Source of the DNA: Ramazzottius varieornatus
Lineage: Eukaryota > Tardigrada > Eutardigrada > Parachela > Ramazzottiidae
Length of the DNA stretch: 64,000 nt
Assembly: GCA_001949185.1 (NCBI GenBank)
Contig: BDGG01000003.1
Location: 4,318,411-4,382,410 of the forward strand
Direction: 5' to 3'
Of the stretch, positions 33,201 to 46,564 are shown piece after piece (within the stretch, counting starts at the first letter, position 1; every line of letters starts with the position of its first letter). The notes below the pieces were generated by a model that worked only from the letters and a program-made list of their open reading frames with translations, did not search any database and was not told the origin of the DNA. The translations under genes were made by a program, and so were the position numbers.

Positions 33201-34240
33201 CAACACTGCCTGAAACTATGGAACATGATAGCGTCGGTGTTGTCGAAAGCAGATCCTCTCCCGCCATCGAAGAAACCCGGAAGCTCGACCTCCATCTTCT
33301 CCGTGGATGGGAAAGCCTTCTGGTCTGTCATGAGGCTGATTCAACATCGGAACGTGCTTTACTTGGTTCTGAGCTGTGTATGTCGCATGTGGTCTCTGAC
33401 CAACAAAGGCCCGACCACGTTGGCGATGTCGGCAGATCCGCTCTGGCCGAGCACACTTCCTTTGCAGTCACCAGTTAGCGCGGGTGATATAAAAGAGGCT
33501 GTCGAATCTGTGATGGAGATTTCGTATGCAGCTGGCGTAGACGATCCGGAAGCTTCCGTTGTGAAAGGTAAAAGACACACCACACTCTGAAAACTTGAAA
33601 TTGCAAGCTGAATTGGAGCTCAGCTTCCTTTGTTATTGACTGGAAGCGTGCGTCACTTGGAAAAGCGATCTTGCCGAGTTTGTTTGCCGGGCTTTCAAAT
33701 GGTAGAAATGTTAGGCGTGAGGATTCGAAAGTTTTCGAAAAGTTTTCGGTGTGTTTAGGTAACTTCTACTTCGCCAGTGGAAGGTACGAAGAAGCCATGA
33801 AGATGTTTCTCCTCAGTGTCGTGCCCGACAGTCTTCCGGGTTTCATCCATCCTCCCACGGGTCCTTCGCTGAGCCAAGCAGTACTCAGAAAGATGGCAAG
33901 TACGTTGGAAGCCATGAAGTGCTTCACCTATCTGGCTGTTCTGTGCCAGATGATGCAACCTGTAGATTATGAAACGGCATTCCGAGCTGTCAGCGAGAAG
34001 GTGACATACGATTCTGCGGATGCTGCCTATCAGTTCATCTGGGATCCCTTGATCCTCGAACACACAGCCTATGTTATGCAGAAAGCGGGGTTTTTGGAGA
34101 AGCGACAGGTCGTGTTGGATGTGTTACAAGATCCTTTACTGACGGGAGCGAACCCACCTGCAGTTGGCGAAAGAATAGCGGCCGAACGATCTGCAGAGTT
34201 CTTTGAAGTTTTGTTCACTCAATATGTACTGGGAAACTGA
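30247..34240 (+). CDS. INTS8: Integrator complex subunit 8
   Basis: Five exons (30247-30385, 30450-31210, 31456-32733, 33054-33567, 33759-34240) close to 1057 aa; human INTS8 is 995 aa. N-terminus: GTDPTLPSVSKLIDLTLRQ matches the CPDPAPVQLIVQFLEQ segment, then LASAIKWDLEKLE matches the KWDLDILEK helix. The end is the most conserved part: NFYFASGRYEEAMKMFLLS, LAVLCQMMQPVDYETAFRA and AYQFIWDPLILEHTAYV. The fold is an alpha solenoid of TPR-like repeats. INTS8 links the Integrator backbone to PP2A, which acts on paused RNA polymerase II and in snRNA 3' processing in the nucleus. Introns 2, 3 and 4 contain palindrome-family copies. Confidence 0.9.
31241..31408. repeat. Palindrome family copy 16 (two in tandem)
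   Basis: In INTS8 intron 2. First copy eroded (ACGTGGCGCGCG with GGACACTTGG); second has TGTGACGCACGC with GTGCGCCACTTGGG and end TTTCTTTGCCGAGCTCC. Confidence 0.75.
32849..32966. repeat. Palindrome family copy 17
   Basis: In INTS8 intron 3; cores CCAAGTGGCGTACGC and GTGCGCGACTTGAGG, ends CAACAAACAAACTTGACC and GTTCGTTTGCC. Confidence 0.8.
33613..33696. repeat. Palindrome family copy 18, left arm deleted
   Basis: In INTS8 intron 4. The right arm GTGCGTCACTTGG to GTTTGTTTGCCGGGC is kept; the left is reduced to GGAGCTCAGCTTCC. Confidence 0.65.
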
Positions 34241-35626
34241 CACTGTGATCGTCTTTCTTCTCACTCTATCATTTTTGTAGAGTCCCTCTGCCTCTTGCTG
34301 GCAGTTTACTTATCCAGATGCACTGTCCGAAAATGAATTATTGCGAAGTTCGACGATCACGAGGAACTTGAGAGTTGAGGTCTCACTTTGTGACAGCTTT
34401 CGTAACATTCATACAAAGATGAGTCGCACACTGTTTTGAGTGTTTTCTAAACAATTAAAGGTTACCGCCGATAGAGACGGCTTGAGAAGGAACTTCAGCT
34501 TCCGAGTGCTACACCACCGAAGGTGGCACTGTTTCGCTTCCTGCTGGTTTCTCCTCTCGGCCGACGCGGTTACGGTCACCCAACACAGTGGCAGCTGTTA
34601 TCAGCTCGCTGTTCGTTCATCTCGTTCGCCCAAGGAAGTAAACAAAGCGTGGCCGATCGATAACCGGATGTAACTGGGTCGGGTTTTCGGTTCTGTGTCG
34701 CCACATCTTTGCACAGACTTTCAGGCTTTCTCGCACCAGGTGTTCTGCAAACCTCGAAGATCTCGATATCATGTGCCTGGTTCGGGCCAAGTCCTATATC
34801 TTAGGAATTTGATGTCAATCTTCGCTGTCGTTCTTGATCCTTTGGAAGAATGTTGGCGGAAGACAACCCGAGCCGAACCATCCGGACGCTTGCACCTAAC
34901 CAAGCTTGCAAGTGAACCGAATGAACAATTGGCGAGCAGTGTCGGGCTGGAGTGCCCGAAATGGATCATAAACGGCTTGCTGGTGCAGGTTTGACTCACC
35001 ATTGCACGTGCCAGAATTTGGCAAACCGTTTGTTCTTACTTTTATGCACTCTTGCCCTTCCGCGCAGCATGGCTGGTTTAACCGTTTTAGGGCTGCACCG
35101 TGCAATTGAATGCGCAACCGTGATGTCACTCATGTCGGTGGTTGCCTTGGGCTTGATTTTTCTCGCGCGTACCGATCTATTCTTCGTCGTTTGGCTTCGT
35201 GGAAGAACCCTCTGGATCATGCAGATTCCGTAGTGCGGCTCCAAGAACCAAGGAAAATCTGCAGGACCAGCGGTTTGGCGGGCGGATGTGCGTTTGCTCT
35301 GTTGTACGTCATTACAGCTGATTCCCGATCTCACCTTACCAACCAAGACACTTTGAACGATCCGTTTGTGCAGAATACCGCTTTGGTAAGTCAACCTAAC
35401 TTCATGCTTGCTTCTGTATGGGTTTTAGAACCCAAAAGTGTCGTAGAAGTACGAGGAGCCTCGTTTTCGGGTTTACAGCCCGTTTGTTCTTGTTGATGAC
35501 GTTGATGCAATATTCGAAATAACTAGAGTGGGTCTCATGGCCAATCAAGTAATCAATCCAGCTTTGCCCGCTTTGCTTCTTTGTGTTTTGTTTGATTGGT
35601 TTAGCTTCACAGATTACCAACACAGA
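34241..35626. other. Intergenic INTS8 to first DDT-WHIM gene
   Basis: No protein homology. AATTAAA at about 34454 could be the INTS8 poly(A) signal. An acceptor-like TTTAG just before the ATG at 35627 suggests a 5' UTR exon of the next gene in this region. Confidence 0.55.
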
Positions 35627-38600
35627 ATGATGGGTCCGCTGGAGGCTGAACCGTCCACTCCTACGAGGGAACTTCGCAAGAGGAAACTGCCTTCTTCCGA
35701 AGTCAAGTCTGCTCCACCAGGGAAGGTAATAAAACTCTCTGCAGGAGATTCGGCAATACTTTTGAAGGAAAAAGAGCGGCTGATCAAGCGTCGTGAAAGC
35801 AACCAAAAGTCCCGAGCAAAGAAACTGGCCTCTGCAAAGATCGCATCGTCTTCCCTCATACCGACTGGGACAAAGACTCCCAAGTTTAGCTTGGACAAAG
35901 GTTCGTCCAAGAAGTTTGAGCTGAAGAAGAAACCCAAGGAGGAAGACGCACAGAACCTCATTTCCGTTAACTTCATTCCCGTCGAAGAAGCTGTCACGAA
36001 TGGGACTACGCCTGGAAAGCTGACCAAACCGACGTTCATCGTCCAAATGGTAACTGGAAACTCAGCGAACGCGTCGACATCGGGACCTACAGCTCATGCT
36101 GTCTTTCCCTTCAACGGGGGTACTTCGTCAGGTCCCACCAAGTGCATTTTCCGATTGACGCCACCAGTTGTAACCAAAGCTACGCAGGATGTCAGAGTGA
36201 CCAAACCAAAGTCGTTCACGCTCAACCGGCTTACTCCCAATGCCAATGGCGAGAAAGTAATCTTCATGCCACCAATTACAGTATGCCCTACTTTGTCCGG
36301 AACGTTTTCAGTTCCCTATTCCGACAGTGGTTCTTTTCTGATAGCCAGCGGTCCATGATGCTTTACCGGACGTTCCCTCACCGTCGAACAACGGTAACCT
36401 AGCCACCACTACCAGCTCGAGCAAACCGTCAATTTCTCAGAAGCTGAAGACGCTGAAACCCCAGGCGGTGGTTATGGCACCAAACTGGACGGAAATTCCT
36501 CGGAAAACAACCGGCTCAACATCGGTAAGTCAAAATGACGCTAAAATACGACGTTGCTGTAAGGAATCGTTAAGTGTCATGTGCTGACTTGTCTGCGTTT
36601 CAGCCGGTAGTCGTCGTGAAGCAGAAGAAGTCTCGAAATGGAACTGCAGCGGCGGAGGTTGGTTCCAGTGTAGTCATGCCGGGGAGCGGAAGTTCTTCGA
36701 AACTGATAGTACTGCCCAGCCCGGAAGTTATCCCGCTAGTTACGATGTGAGAACCGTCCTATTCAGATTAAACTTTGTCGTTTTTCACACGTCGAAAGTT
36801 CAGCGTTGAATATTTATTCCTTACAGGGCTCCGACTGACACGGAATGGACGGACATAGTTCGCGCTTACGAAGCTGCTGGTTTGAATGCTCGATGTTCCA
36901 AAGAGAAAGAAAAGAAGATTATCAAAGATCTCGAGAACTGTCGGCTGGTTAGTTTGATGAGTTTCGTGATTTTTCAGCATGGACTTCGATCAATCTTTTT
37001 TGTACCTTTTTAGACGTGTGAGGACCAACAAGTGTTGTGGAAGGCGTTACCCAGTACAGTTCCGCTGGAAGTTCATGGCCTTCTTCCAGCAAAGATCGGA
37101 GATCTACTAAGCATCGGGCGGTTTATAGAAATACTTCAGTACTTGAACAGAAATACGCGCGCAAAAAGAAGAGCCATGAATCTGGGTAAGAAATATTAAA
37201 TGAGACATGGACAATAAGCTCAACAAAATCGTTTCTTCAAGTGGCGCAGGCTTTCAACCAGTAACGATGAAATCATGCGTCACTTGGGGGAACGATTTTG
37301 TCGAATTTGCTTGCCGAACTACCGAGTGCGGTATCGGTATTGGTCCTGCAATTCTGTAAAAAATATTCCATGTCTAAATCATTTCCCGCTTTAGATTTTA
37401 TCGTGTCGGCTGTAAGCAGTTCGGCGTTGGGCGACACGGGAGCCTACCTGTGCTTGCTGTACTGGCTGGTGTGGGCCTTCGATGAGCGGAAAGTGATTGG
37501 CCAAGGACTGAAGGTAATTTTCCATCTTGCCTAAACTACGAACGAACCTGATTCGATGGTCAACGCGATTAATTATTGCTCTCCTTGAAGATTCGGCAAG
37601 AACTCGGTGTAAGCATTCAGTCCATCGAAACCGATCACCTGCTGTCAGGCGAATCATTGCGGCAGTATCTTTTGACGTTGTGTGAATACAAGGCACCAGG
37701 ACCATTGGGCAACGTAAGTTTACCGTTCGTCGACGGGGTTCAATTTTGGCACCAGTTCTAACGACGATTAATCGTTTTGTAGCATTTCGAGCTGCTGCAG
37801 AAGCTTAAATACGTGGACTTGAGTGAGCTGACCGTAACGGAAAGAGTCGACGTTTTCACGTTTGCACACGGTTTGATCCTGAGGCACACGGATTTCTTCC
37901 AGTTTTGCATGAACAGACTGGATTGTGAGCATACTTCCGCAGTGTAAGTACTTAGAATAATACAGTAGTATAAGTTCGGTGAAAGCTCGGATCGGTATTT
38001 TCCCGAGCACATCATTATCTTTTGTTTTCAGTCACAGGCGGAAGTGCAGTCAAGAAGCATACTCCCAAGGTTTGGCCAAGCTAAAAGGTACGAAAACGTT
38101 GTCATTTCTTACTGGCAGTGGCGAATGACAACACTAAATGTATCTTGCAGGAGTAGAAGATCGCCTGCGTGTCTTTGAGGATGGAACAAAGACTAGCCGC
38201 AACGAAGACCGAGAAAAGTCGAAAATTCTCGGTGAGTTGCTTTCGTCGGCTTTTCATCGCTCCACGTGTTTGTGTAAACCTCCCATTGCTGTCATCGATC
38301 TGTCAATCTAAATATCGGTAATACTATCTGTTATAGAGGAGCAAAGAAACCTCACTAAAGATCTCGAGAGGTACAGACAGGATCGCAAGGACGCCGAAGA
38401 GGAAGCGCAGGTAGTTTAGCACAGCTGATTTCAAAATTCGCCGAAGCCTGTCAGAGTATGAAATTTTTCTGTTAGGAGCTGCTGAAGGTTATGAATATGG
38501 CCTGCCACTCTGACTGTCTGGGCTACGATCGTTCATTCAATCGCTACTGGTACTTTCCCGAGCTCTCCGACAACGTCTTCGTCGAAGCCGGTTGGTCTTC

Positions 38601-39525
38601 CTCCATGCAGTCTACCGTCGCGTCCTCCCCAGAGAAACCTTCGCCGAAGCTCCTCGGTAACTTTGTCTTGGCTACGCGTCCCGGTGAGCTGTGCTACCTG
38701 CACGACAACGGTAAGCACGGCAGATGTGATGGCAAGACGGCACCTCCGACCAACACTGACAACCGCTGGTCCAGTTACAAGCCCGAACAGTTCCAAGAAC
38801 TGTACGACTGTCTGAACCCTCTCGGCATGCGAGAGAGTCCGTTGAGGTTCAAACTGAAGGCACTCATAACACAACAATCATCCTTAGCCGATCGGCCAGT
38901 CAGACCTGCGCCGATCATCGCACACTCAGTATTAGACAGCTTAGGCGAATTGTTTGAGAAGATCACCATCGACTTGATCGAGAATCAGTTCTTGTCTAAA
39001 GCTCTGCCGGAAGGCTGGAATGACAAGTTTAATAGTAACAGTCTTCCGGAGATCAAAGAGTCCATGGTCAATGTCGTACAGTTGATACTTCCGGCGTTGG
39101 TCAAGTTTAGAGAGCCGTCGCTGGAAACGACCGAGTTGCTCTTCCTTGAGTCATGGACGAACGCCGTGACGGAAACGAATAACGTCTCGAGATTGTACTT
39201 TCTTTGTAAAGTCTTGGATATGTCCGTGCTGTGGCAGAGGGGGCTGCACAAAGAGAATTGTAGAGTTTGTGGGAAGAACAAGCGGAATAGAATGAAGAGG
39301 TGTGTTCAGTGCGCGTACATCTTCCACAACGAAGAGTGTATGGCGTTCACCAGCAGTCGCTGTCTGACGTGTTGTGGACTTGGCCAATCCTCCGTTGTCC
39401 AAGAAGGGTCATCGGCTGTTTCCTTACCGTTTGCGGATAAAAGAACTGCCACACCGTCCACGATATCCATAGACGAAAGAGAAACAGTTCAGCCAGTTTT
39501 TATTTCTGAGCAAATTGCTGAGTGA
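35627..39525 (+). CDS. DDT-WHIM-PHD chromatin protein A, BAZ/ACF1-related, without bromodomain
   Basis: Twelve exons (35627-36280, 36345-36524, 36604-36746, 36827-36947, 37014-37185, 37395-37513, 37591-37713, 37783-37943, 38032-38087, 38151-38231, 38337-38410, 38476-39525) close to 977 aa. Residues 1-310 are Lys/Ser/Thr-rich and disordered. A DDT-like helical region starts near 370 (LPAKIGDLLSIGRFIEIL). A WHIM1-like stretch follows (LSELTVTERVDVFTFAHGLI). The WHIM2 signature CLGYDRSFNRYWYFPELSD then NVFVEAGW is at about 642-668. Near 887-925 a PHD-like finger has C-x2-C, C-x2-C, H-x3-C and C-x2-C pairs. No WAC domain and no bromodomain: the protein ends about 50 aa after the finger. BAZ proteins partner ISWI remodellers in nucleosome spacing, so a similar role is inferred. 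Paralogue of the gene at 42239. Confidence 0.8.
37205..37320. repeat. Palindrome family copy 19
   Basis: In an intron of DDT-WHIM gene A; cores TTCAAGTGGCGCAGG and ATGCGTCACTTGGGG, right end GAATTTGCTTGCCGAACT. Confidence 0.8.
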
Positions 39526-39696
39526 AAGTTACGATTGGTAGTTTTCTTCTGTTTGCTTTGAACTTTGAAACATCTTTATGTGTATTCCCTATCCGATCTC
39601 GTGGACTTTTTCTTCTGTTCTTTGCATGTTCGTCCGACCTCAGCGTACTTCAGGATTATGAGTTTTAATCCCATGGGATACCAAAATTTCTGCATA

Positions 39697-39832
39697 ATTG
39701 GGACGTCGGTAAATGAGATCAGCCAGATCATTTTCCTAAGCGGCGCAGACTACCCGCTAGTAACAATAGGAATTTGCGTCACTTGAGATGACGATCGGGT
39801 TCAGTTTGAGTTTCTTTGCCCACGTTGCAATT
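39697..39832. repeat. Palindrome family copy 20
   Basis: Intergenic. Ends TAATTGGGACGTCGGTAAAT and TTTGCCCACGTTGCAATTA; cores TAAGCGGCGCAG and TTGCGTCACTTGAG. Among the most complete for the outer ends. Confidence 0.8.
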
Positions 39833-39869
39833 ACGATACTCGAATATGAAACAGACTTTCGACATCCAA

Positions 39870-39875
39870 AATAAA
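39870..39875 (+). terminator. Probable poly(A) signal AATAAA of gene A
   Basis: Canonical hexamer 345 nt after the gene A stop codon and before the convergent SLC66A2 stop at 40011. Confidence 0.5.
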
Positions 39876-40010
39876 AGAATTGGACAGTAAAATGTAACAG
39901 GCGGTTGGAGCGATCAACGAAATACGAAGTGATCAAATAGAGAATGGCGGAACCGAAATGGATTACACTACTTCGATATTGTGACTAGACGAACAGTAAG
40001 AAAAAAATAG

Positions 40011-41241
<1,231 letters not shown>

Positions 41242-42238
41242 GCTTGTTCCTGGAGATACGTACGATTTCCAATCTACGAACCAGGAACTGATGTTGGAAC
41301 TGTTGGAGTCCTTCTCGCCGGTGTCCTAAATGCAGGTTGTGAACGGCTCGTGAACATATTCCAAAGATCTCGCACCGGAAGTGAAAACGTCGGGCCAATA
41401 TCGACTTACCTTTAGAGCTCTGCCGAGAATTCCTTGCACAAACAACAGACTGGGTACGGACTGCAGCCAGCGATTCTCCACCATAGCTTACAAATCACGA
41501 AGATCTGGAGGAGGCTGCGTAATTATCAGAAAAATCTTCCGATCCCTACATCCGATAACCCTGTAATAAAGATTGCTTGGAAATGGGCATCAATCCATAA
41601 TCAAATGGACCATTCATCAGTAAACAATCAAGCACAATGGTCACGTACGTATGTCATAGACGTCATTGTCATAGTGTGTTATGTCATATCTGTATCACCG
41701 AGCAGCTGGCGTCGATTGATTGTTGCTCTTGATTGGCACCATGAACAGAACCAGATCAAAATCTTTGTTCGAACATTGGCGGCCTTCGTAACAACTAGAA
41801 CTTTGGGAGCAGCAGACTAGCCGCCATTTCTCTCATCTTTCTTTTTGCAGATCGGAAGCTGTCAACCTGTTACAATCCGCAGAGATCTAACGCTTTCGAT
41901 TTGAAGCATCAATGCAGAACTTCCAAGGAGGATTGTTATAACCCAACATAGCGGCCCACCTGCATCCGGAGCTTACAGTGAAAACACCCCACAAGACCCT
42001 GTCTTCGATTGATCCGTGTGTACTTCTGTAGCCTCCACAATCGAAGCCCAGCAACGATTCAGGGCTGCGAAGAAGGCTCAAGCTTTATCATTGGATCCAT
42101 CTACAGCGACTCACTGATTTCAGAGGTGAGGAATTGCTCGTTTAGTTGCCTCAAACATACTAAGCGAATTTTCGTTTTCTGCTTTGGTTGTTTCATATTG
42201 TTGTTTCCGCAATTTATAGTTGGGAAGGAGTGATCGTG
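41242..42238. promoter_or_regulatory. Divergent region, SLC66A2 and DDT-WHIM gene B
   Basis: 1 kb between opposite start codons. Open frames are short and without homology. It probably holds both promoters and a 5' UTR exon of gene B. Confidence 0.5.
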
Positions 42239-45200
42239 ATGCCATTATCCAGCCGTGCTGAAACGTATTCTCCAGCGATCGTGATGGTACCCGTGCAGAA
42301 GAGCACAACCAAGTCCTTCAAGCAGACCACTTTGAATTTCGGATTGTCACCCAGATCCGCCATCACCGAAACCATGCCTTCCACATCGACACCGAAGCCA
42401 TCCAAGTCGGCTAAGGCAGCCAAGAAGTCTCGCAAAGACGACTGGTCTGCCGACAAGTCGATGAAGCAGTCCAGGTTGTCTTTCACCGCATCGGAGTCAG
42501 GCCGGGATTCGGGCTTCGAGAGTAACTTACCATCGGGTAACGTTAGTGAACATAGCCTTGAGATTGGCGTTCCAGCTTCGAATACCAAATCGAGCAAATC
42601 AACGAAATCAGCCGAAACCGTAGAAATAGATTTGTCAGGCAGTAGCACCAAGTTGAAACAGTCCAAGAAGAATGAATCGTCCAACAGAACTCCTTCGAAA
42701 ATAGATTCGTCAACCGAAACGGAAAAGGGCATTCTGAAAGATAAACATGTCGCTATTCCTCTGGCTACAGCGTGAGTACTTTCGTCCACAATACACTGGA
42801 ATACTCATAATTGCATTGACCGGCTCGTAGAAAACGAAATTGGCCAAATCATTTCTCCAACTGGCGCATGTTTTCAGCTTATAACATTGGAAACATGCGC
42901 CACTTAAGAAACCCTCTTGTCAAAATCGGAACATTCGGCAGAAGGTTTTGAGAGACTTATTGAATTGTTTCGTGTTTTTATATCCATAGTCTGCCCAAGG
43001 ATTCAGACTGCGCTGATATGGCGTACGCGTTCCGTCGTGCCAAGCTGGAAGCAGTGGTCTCCGTCAAGAAGGAGAAGGCTATCTTGAGGCATCTTCGTAC
43101 TGGTCGCGAAGTGAGTGTGGAAATTTTGAATTTCTTAGAAGTTATTCGTTTGTTCTTATTTATGTTTCTAATTTTGCTCTTCTAGACGTACGAGGATTCA
43201 GAAATCGTGTGGCCTGACCTTCCTTCACCAGCTTCCGTGAAGACGCATGAAGCTCTGGCACATTCCTCTGGGGATTTGATCGCCTTCGGCCACTTCCTGG
43301 AGCTCTTGCAGAACTCGGACGAAAGGCAGCGTCTCAAGAAATGCCGATACGATTTGCGTAAGAAAAGTTGTCATTACTTTATGTACTACAATATCTTGAC
43401 TTGTCGATACATATCGTACTTTTATTTCTGTTGTGTACCTTTCAGAATATTTGCAAGAAGCGATAACCATGGAAAATGGCGGAACATCTGGAGACACTTA
43501 CTGCTCCATTCTTTTCTTACTGGCCGAAACCTTCAGAGAAATGAGTCCAGATTACAAGGTACAGGAAGTTGCTAGCTCGATTAGAAATATGGTCAGTAGG
43601 AAAAGGACAGTACTGATTACTGAAGTGACTTTTGATGGTTTATAACATCGCAAGCATGTTTTAGTTTGCGGCCATATTCCCAGTTCGTTTCGACGAACTT
43701 TCTCCGGACCACCTGCTGGCATGCGAGTCTCTCCGACAGCAGCTGTCCGAGTTTATGCGTGCGGCAAAGTTTGACTTCGCACCAGACTTTGCCGCGTTGA
43801 TCGAGAAACTTACCACGACCGACGTCAGAGACCTTTCTGTGACGGAAAGACTGACGTTACTTCTGAAGAGTCAGGACCTTCTCATCCGCGGCACCAAGTT
43901 TTACTCCACGTATCACCAAAAACTCTCCGATGAAAAAGACAAGATACGGTATAAATAAGATCGTTTTCCGAAGTGGCGCGCCCTGTCCGCCACCACCACC
44001 TAAAGCGTGCGCCACTTTGAAAAGTTTTGTTAGGGTTGTTTGGCGAGCCACTGAACCTTTCACCGTTCCTTTTCGTTTTATGTTTTGGTAAACTAATTCA
44101 TGTTTGTTACCTCAGGCAAACGATCAAGTTTTTGACGGACACCTTGGCCGAACTGACTTCCGGTATTGCTGCTGAAGACGACAAGTACACGGCACTGATG
44201 GACAGGTCGAATAGTGCACCGATGTCTAGATTCACTTCGAAAGAGATCAGTGACACCGAAAGTAAGTTGGAAACCGTTTTAGTTTTCTTCGTCATCAGAA
44301 AAACTATCGTTGACTATCGTTTGCTTTTGTAGAGACACTAACGAAACTTCGGAAGCAGTACGACGAAGCCCTCATCGAGCAGAAATTCGCCCATCTGAAA
44401 CTCTCCGTAAGCCTTTATGATATTTTCTTCCCCGATTAACCGTTTAAGAACCTGTCAAAGAATTTCATTCGTTTCTCTTTTGTTCGTCTTCCAGACGTTA
44501 CAGAGTCTTCTGACGGAAGCTACACACGCCGAGCATCTCGGTTACGATCGCCACCACAATCGTTACTGGTTCTTCCCAGAGCTCAGCCAGGGTATCTTCG
44601 TCGAGTCAGGGTGGTACGTGCCTCTTTCTAGCAGCAGAGATACCTCCACCACCACGGAACCTCTACCCGTAGTCTGCAACTTCGTTCTCACTGGGAGCGC
44701 ATCGGGTAGCGACCCGACTTACTCTGCACTATACCGTCTTTCCGAGGATGGTGAGTACCGTTTGTGCAGCCAAGACAGCAGCGTACCGCCTTCTGGCCCG
44801 AACCAGTGGTTCTTGTACAGTCCTGAGCAGTTGGAACAGCTGTGTGAGGCGATGATTCCCTTTGGTGTACGTGAGAAGAAGCTGAGGAAAGAGCTGAAGA
44901 AGGTACAAGAGTCGGTGCAGTCTGTGGAGAGAAGAGCGGAGCCGACTGTCCTGCAGAACCATCTCGAAGCGCTGACGAACTATGTGAAGAGTGTGGTTGA
45001 TCAGCTGGTCAAGGGACAATGCATTCCCACAGAGACAGAAATCAGCTGGGAAGTGACCGAAGAGGAGACGGATATTGATCGGTTGAAGAGAAATATCATC
45101 TGGATTTACGAGTATGTTCCGTTTTGCTTTTCTCGATAGTTTTTTTGGCGAATTTGCAGAGTTGGTGCCTTCGTGCGCGTATCTACATACAAAACGAAAT

Positions 45201-45976
45201 GCGTGTAAAAGGGAGTTCGGGTATGCAGGTGCTCGATAGCGTACGTTCCGAGTATTGGTTTGCTTTTTTGCAGATGCATACTCCCTTATCGCAGCAAAAC
45301 CGTAAAATTGAGTGTACAGGTGGCTGGAGCTTACGAATATCTTTTTCTACTGTGTACTTTTTAATACTTTTTACTGTTTGGTGTGGTATAGTATATGCTG
45401 TGAAGTTGTTTAACCTGTTTTATTTGCAGCTCGATCTTTCCTGGGTTTCTTCACACGGACCTTCGACCGGAAATCACCACTGGCGAAACTCTCTGGAGGG
45501 AAAGCGTCTCCTCCACCAGCAACATTTCCCGCTTGTACTACCTCTTCGTCGTCCTCGATCGCTCGATCAAATGGGAGTTCCGGATAACCGAACATTCAAC
45601 ATGTGACGCCTGCAGTAGGAAGACCCACCGTGTGCGGCTCCGTCGGTGCAACGAATGCCGCAAGGTTTACCACGCTAAAGACTGCGCCTGGTTCGTCAGT
45701 GGTCAATGCCACTTCTGCCGAGATGCCTCGCTGGGCGTACCCATTGAAGGACTGATGAATGTGGCAGATGGCGTCGAACCACCCTCGCCATCTGGCCATT
45801 CCAGTGTGGGGAGTGCTCGAGAGAATGTGGAGCTGATAGATGGTACAGTTCGGACGGCGCGGGCCAAGCGAGCTGACAAACGGGCGGGAAGGTCGGAGAG
45901 CTTGGAGACCATCGAAAGTGTTAACCTACCAACTAGTGTCTATTTTTTACGAAATAGAAAACGCCCTTGTGCTTGA
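42239..45976 (+). CDS. DDT-WHIM-PHD chromatin protein B, paralogue of the gene at 35627
   Basis: Nine exons (42239-42771, 42990-43110, 43186-43357, 43446-43558, 43665-43948, 44116-44261, 44333-44406, 44495-45111, 45430-45976) close to 868 aa. The N-terminal 178 aa are Lys/Ser-rich with two KQxxLxF motifs (KQTTLNFG at 28-35, KQSRLSF at 76-82), which resemble PCNA-binding boxes. DDT-like: HSSGDLIAFGHFLELL. WHIM1-like: VRDLSVTERLTLLLKSQDLL. WHIM2: LGYDRHHNRYWFFPELSQ then GIFVESGW (about 493-520). A PHD-type finger near 745-783 has the full C4HC3 spacing (CDACSRK, CNECRKVYH, C, CHFC). No bromodomain. It matches gene A along its whole length, with conserved exon phases. Likely nuclear; an ISWI-type remodeller partner is inferred, not shown. 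The start may also be Met16. Confidence 0.8.
42822..42940. repeat. Palindrome family copy 22
   Basis: In gene B intron 1; cores CCAACTGGCGCATG and ATGCGCCACTTAAG, conserved loop CAGCTTATAACATTGG. Confidence 0.8.
43955..44050. repeat. Palindrome family copy 23
   Basis: In gene B intron 5, beginning within 10 bp of the donor; cores CGAAGTGGCGCGCC and GTGCGCCACTTTG, end TTTGGCGAGCC. Confidence 0.8.
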
Positions 45977-46564
45977 ATGTTTTAGCTGCATGATAGTAGA
46001 ATCTGACCAATGAATCTGCATACGCCATGATATTTACTGTGTTGTCTCGTAGTGGGTCGGCTTTTGGTTCTAATTTGCAGTCGAATACGTAACTGTCATT
46101 TTTTGAAAGCGCCCGTTTCTTCCCCTCGTTTCATTGTGAATCCGTGTTACCCTCTATCGTGGTTGTACCAGATGCCTCGTTTGTAGTCATTACTCGTTGT
46201 AAGTGACTCGTAATTTTATTTGTTGTGCTTGCTCCAAGTATGTAATATAAATGTATGTATATATATAGTATGTGATAAAAAAAAAGATTTTTTTGCGCAT
46301 TGTTGAACTACCTTTGATAATTTAATATACATATATATGTTATGTTATATATATATATAACATAACAAAACATATATATATATATATATATATGTTTTGT
46401 TATATATATATATATATATATTAAATTATCAAAGGTTAAACTATATATATATGTGTTAAATTATCAAAGGTAATTCAACAGTGCGCAAAAATAATTTTTC
46501 TTTTCAACTTTAGCCAGGTACAAAACGTATGCAGCTTGAAATCGAAGGAATGACTTGGATTGAG
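45977..46564. other. Convergent 3' region, gene B and PIG-Z
   Basis: Holds the gene B 3' UTR and the AT-rich hairpin element at 46288-46492. No gene. Confidence 0.65.
46288..46492. repeat. AT-rich hairpin element with (TA)n core
   Basis: Terminal inverted repeats of about 38 bp: TTTTGCGCATTGTTGAACTA, then CCTTTGATAATTTAA, against its complement at the right end. Between them are long TATATA runs and a nested palindrome (TATGTTATG with CATAACATA). Part of the right arm (AAATTATCAAAGG) is duplicated. MITE-like, no ORF. Confidence 0.7.

Larger units (their letters stand above)
39526..40010. other. Convergent 3' region, gene A and SLC66A2
   Basis: Both neighbours end here. Contains the palindrome at 39697-39832 and AATAAA at 39870-39875, the likely gene A poly(A) signal. 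Confidence 0.65.

Noticed and set aside
30247..34240. Operon-like gene clustering
   Set aside because: Neighbouring genes alternate strand and have their own intergenic regions; no trans-splice leader or short same-strand spacing was seen.
35110..35496. 128-codon frame upstream of the first DDT-WHIM gene
   Set aside because: No domain pattern, and overlapping frames of similar length on both strands; more likely promoter or UTR sequence.
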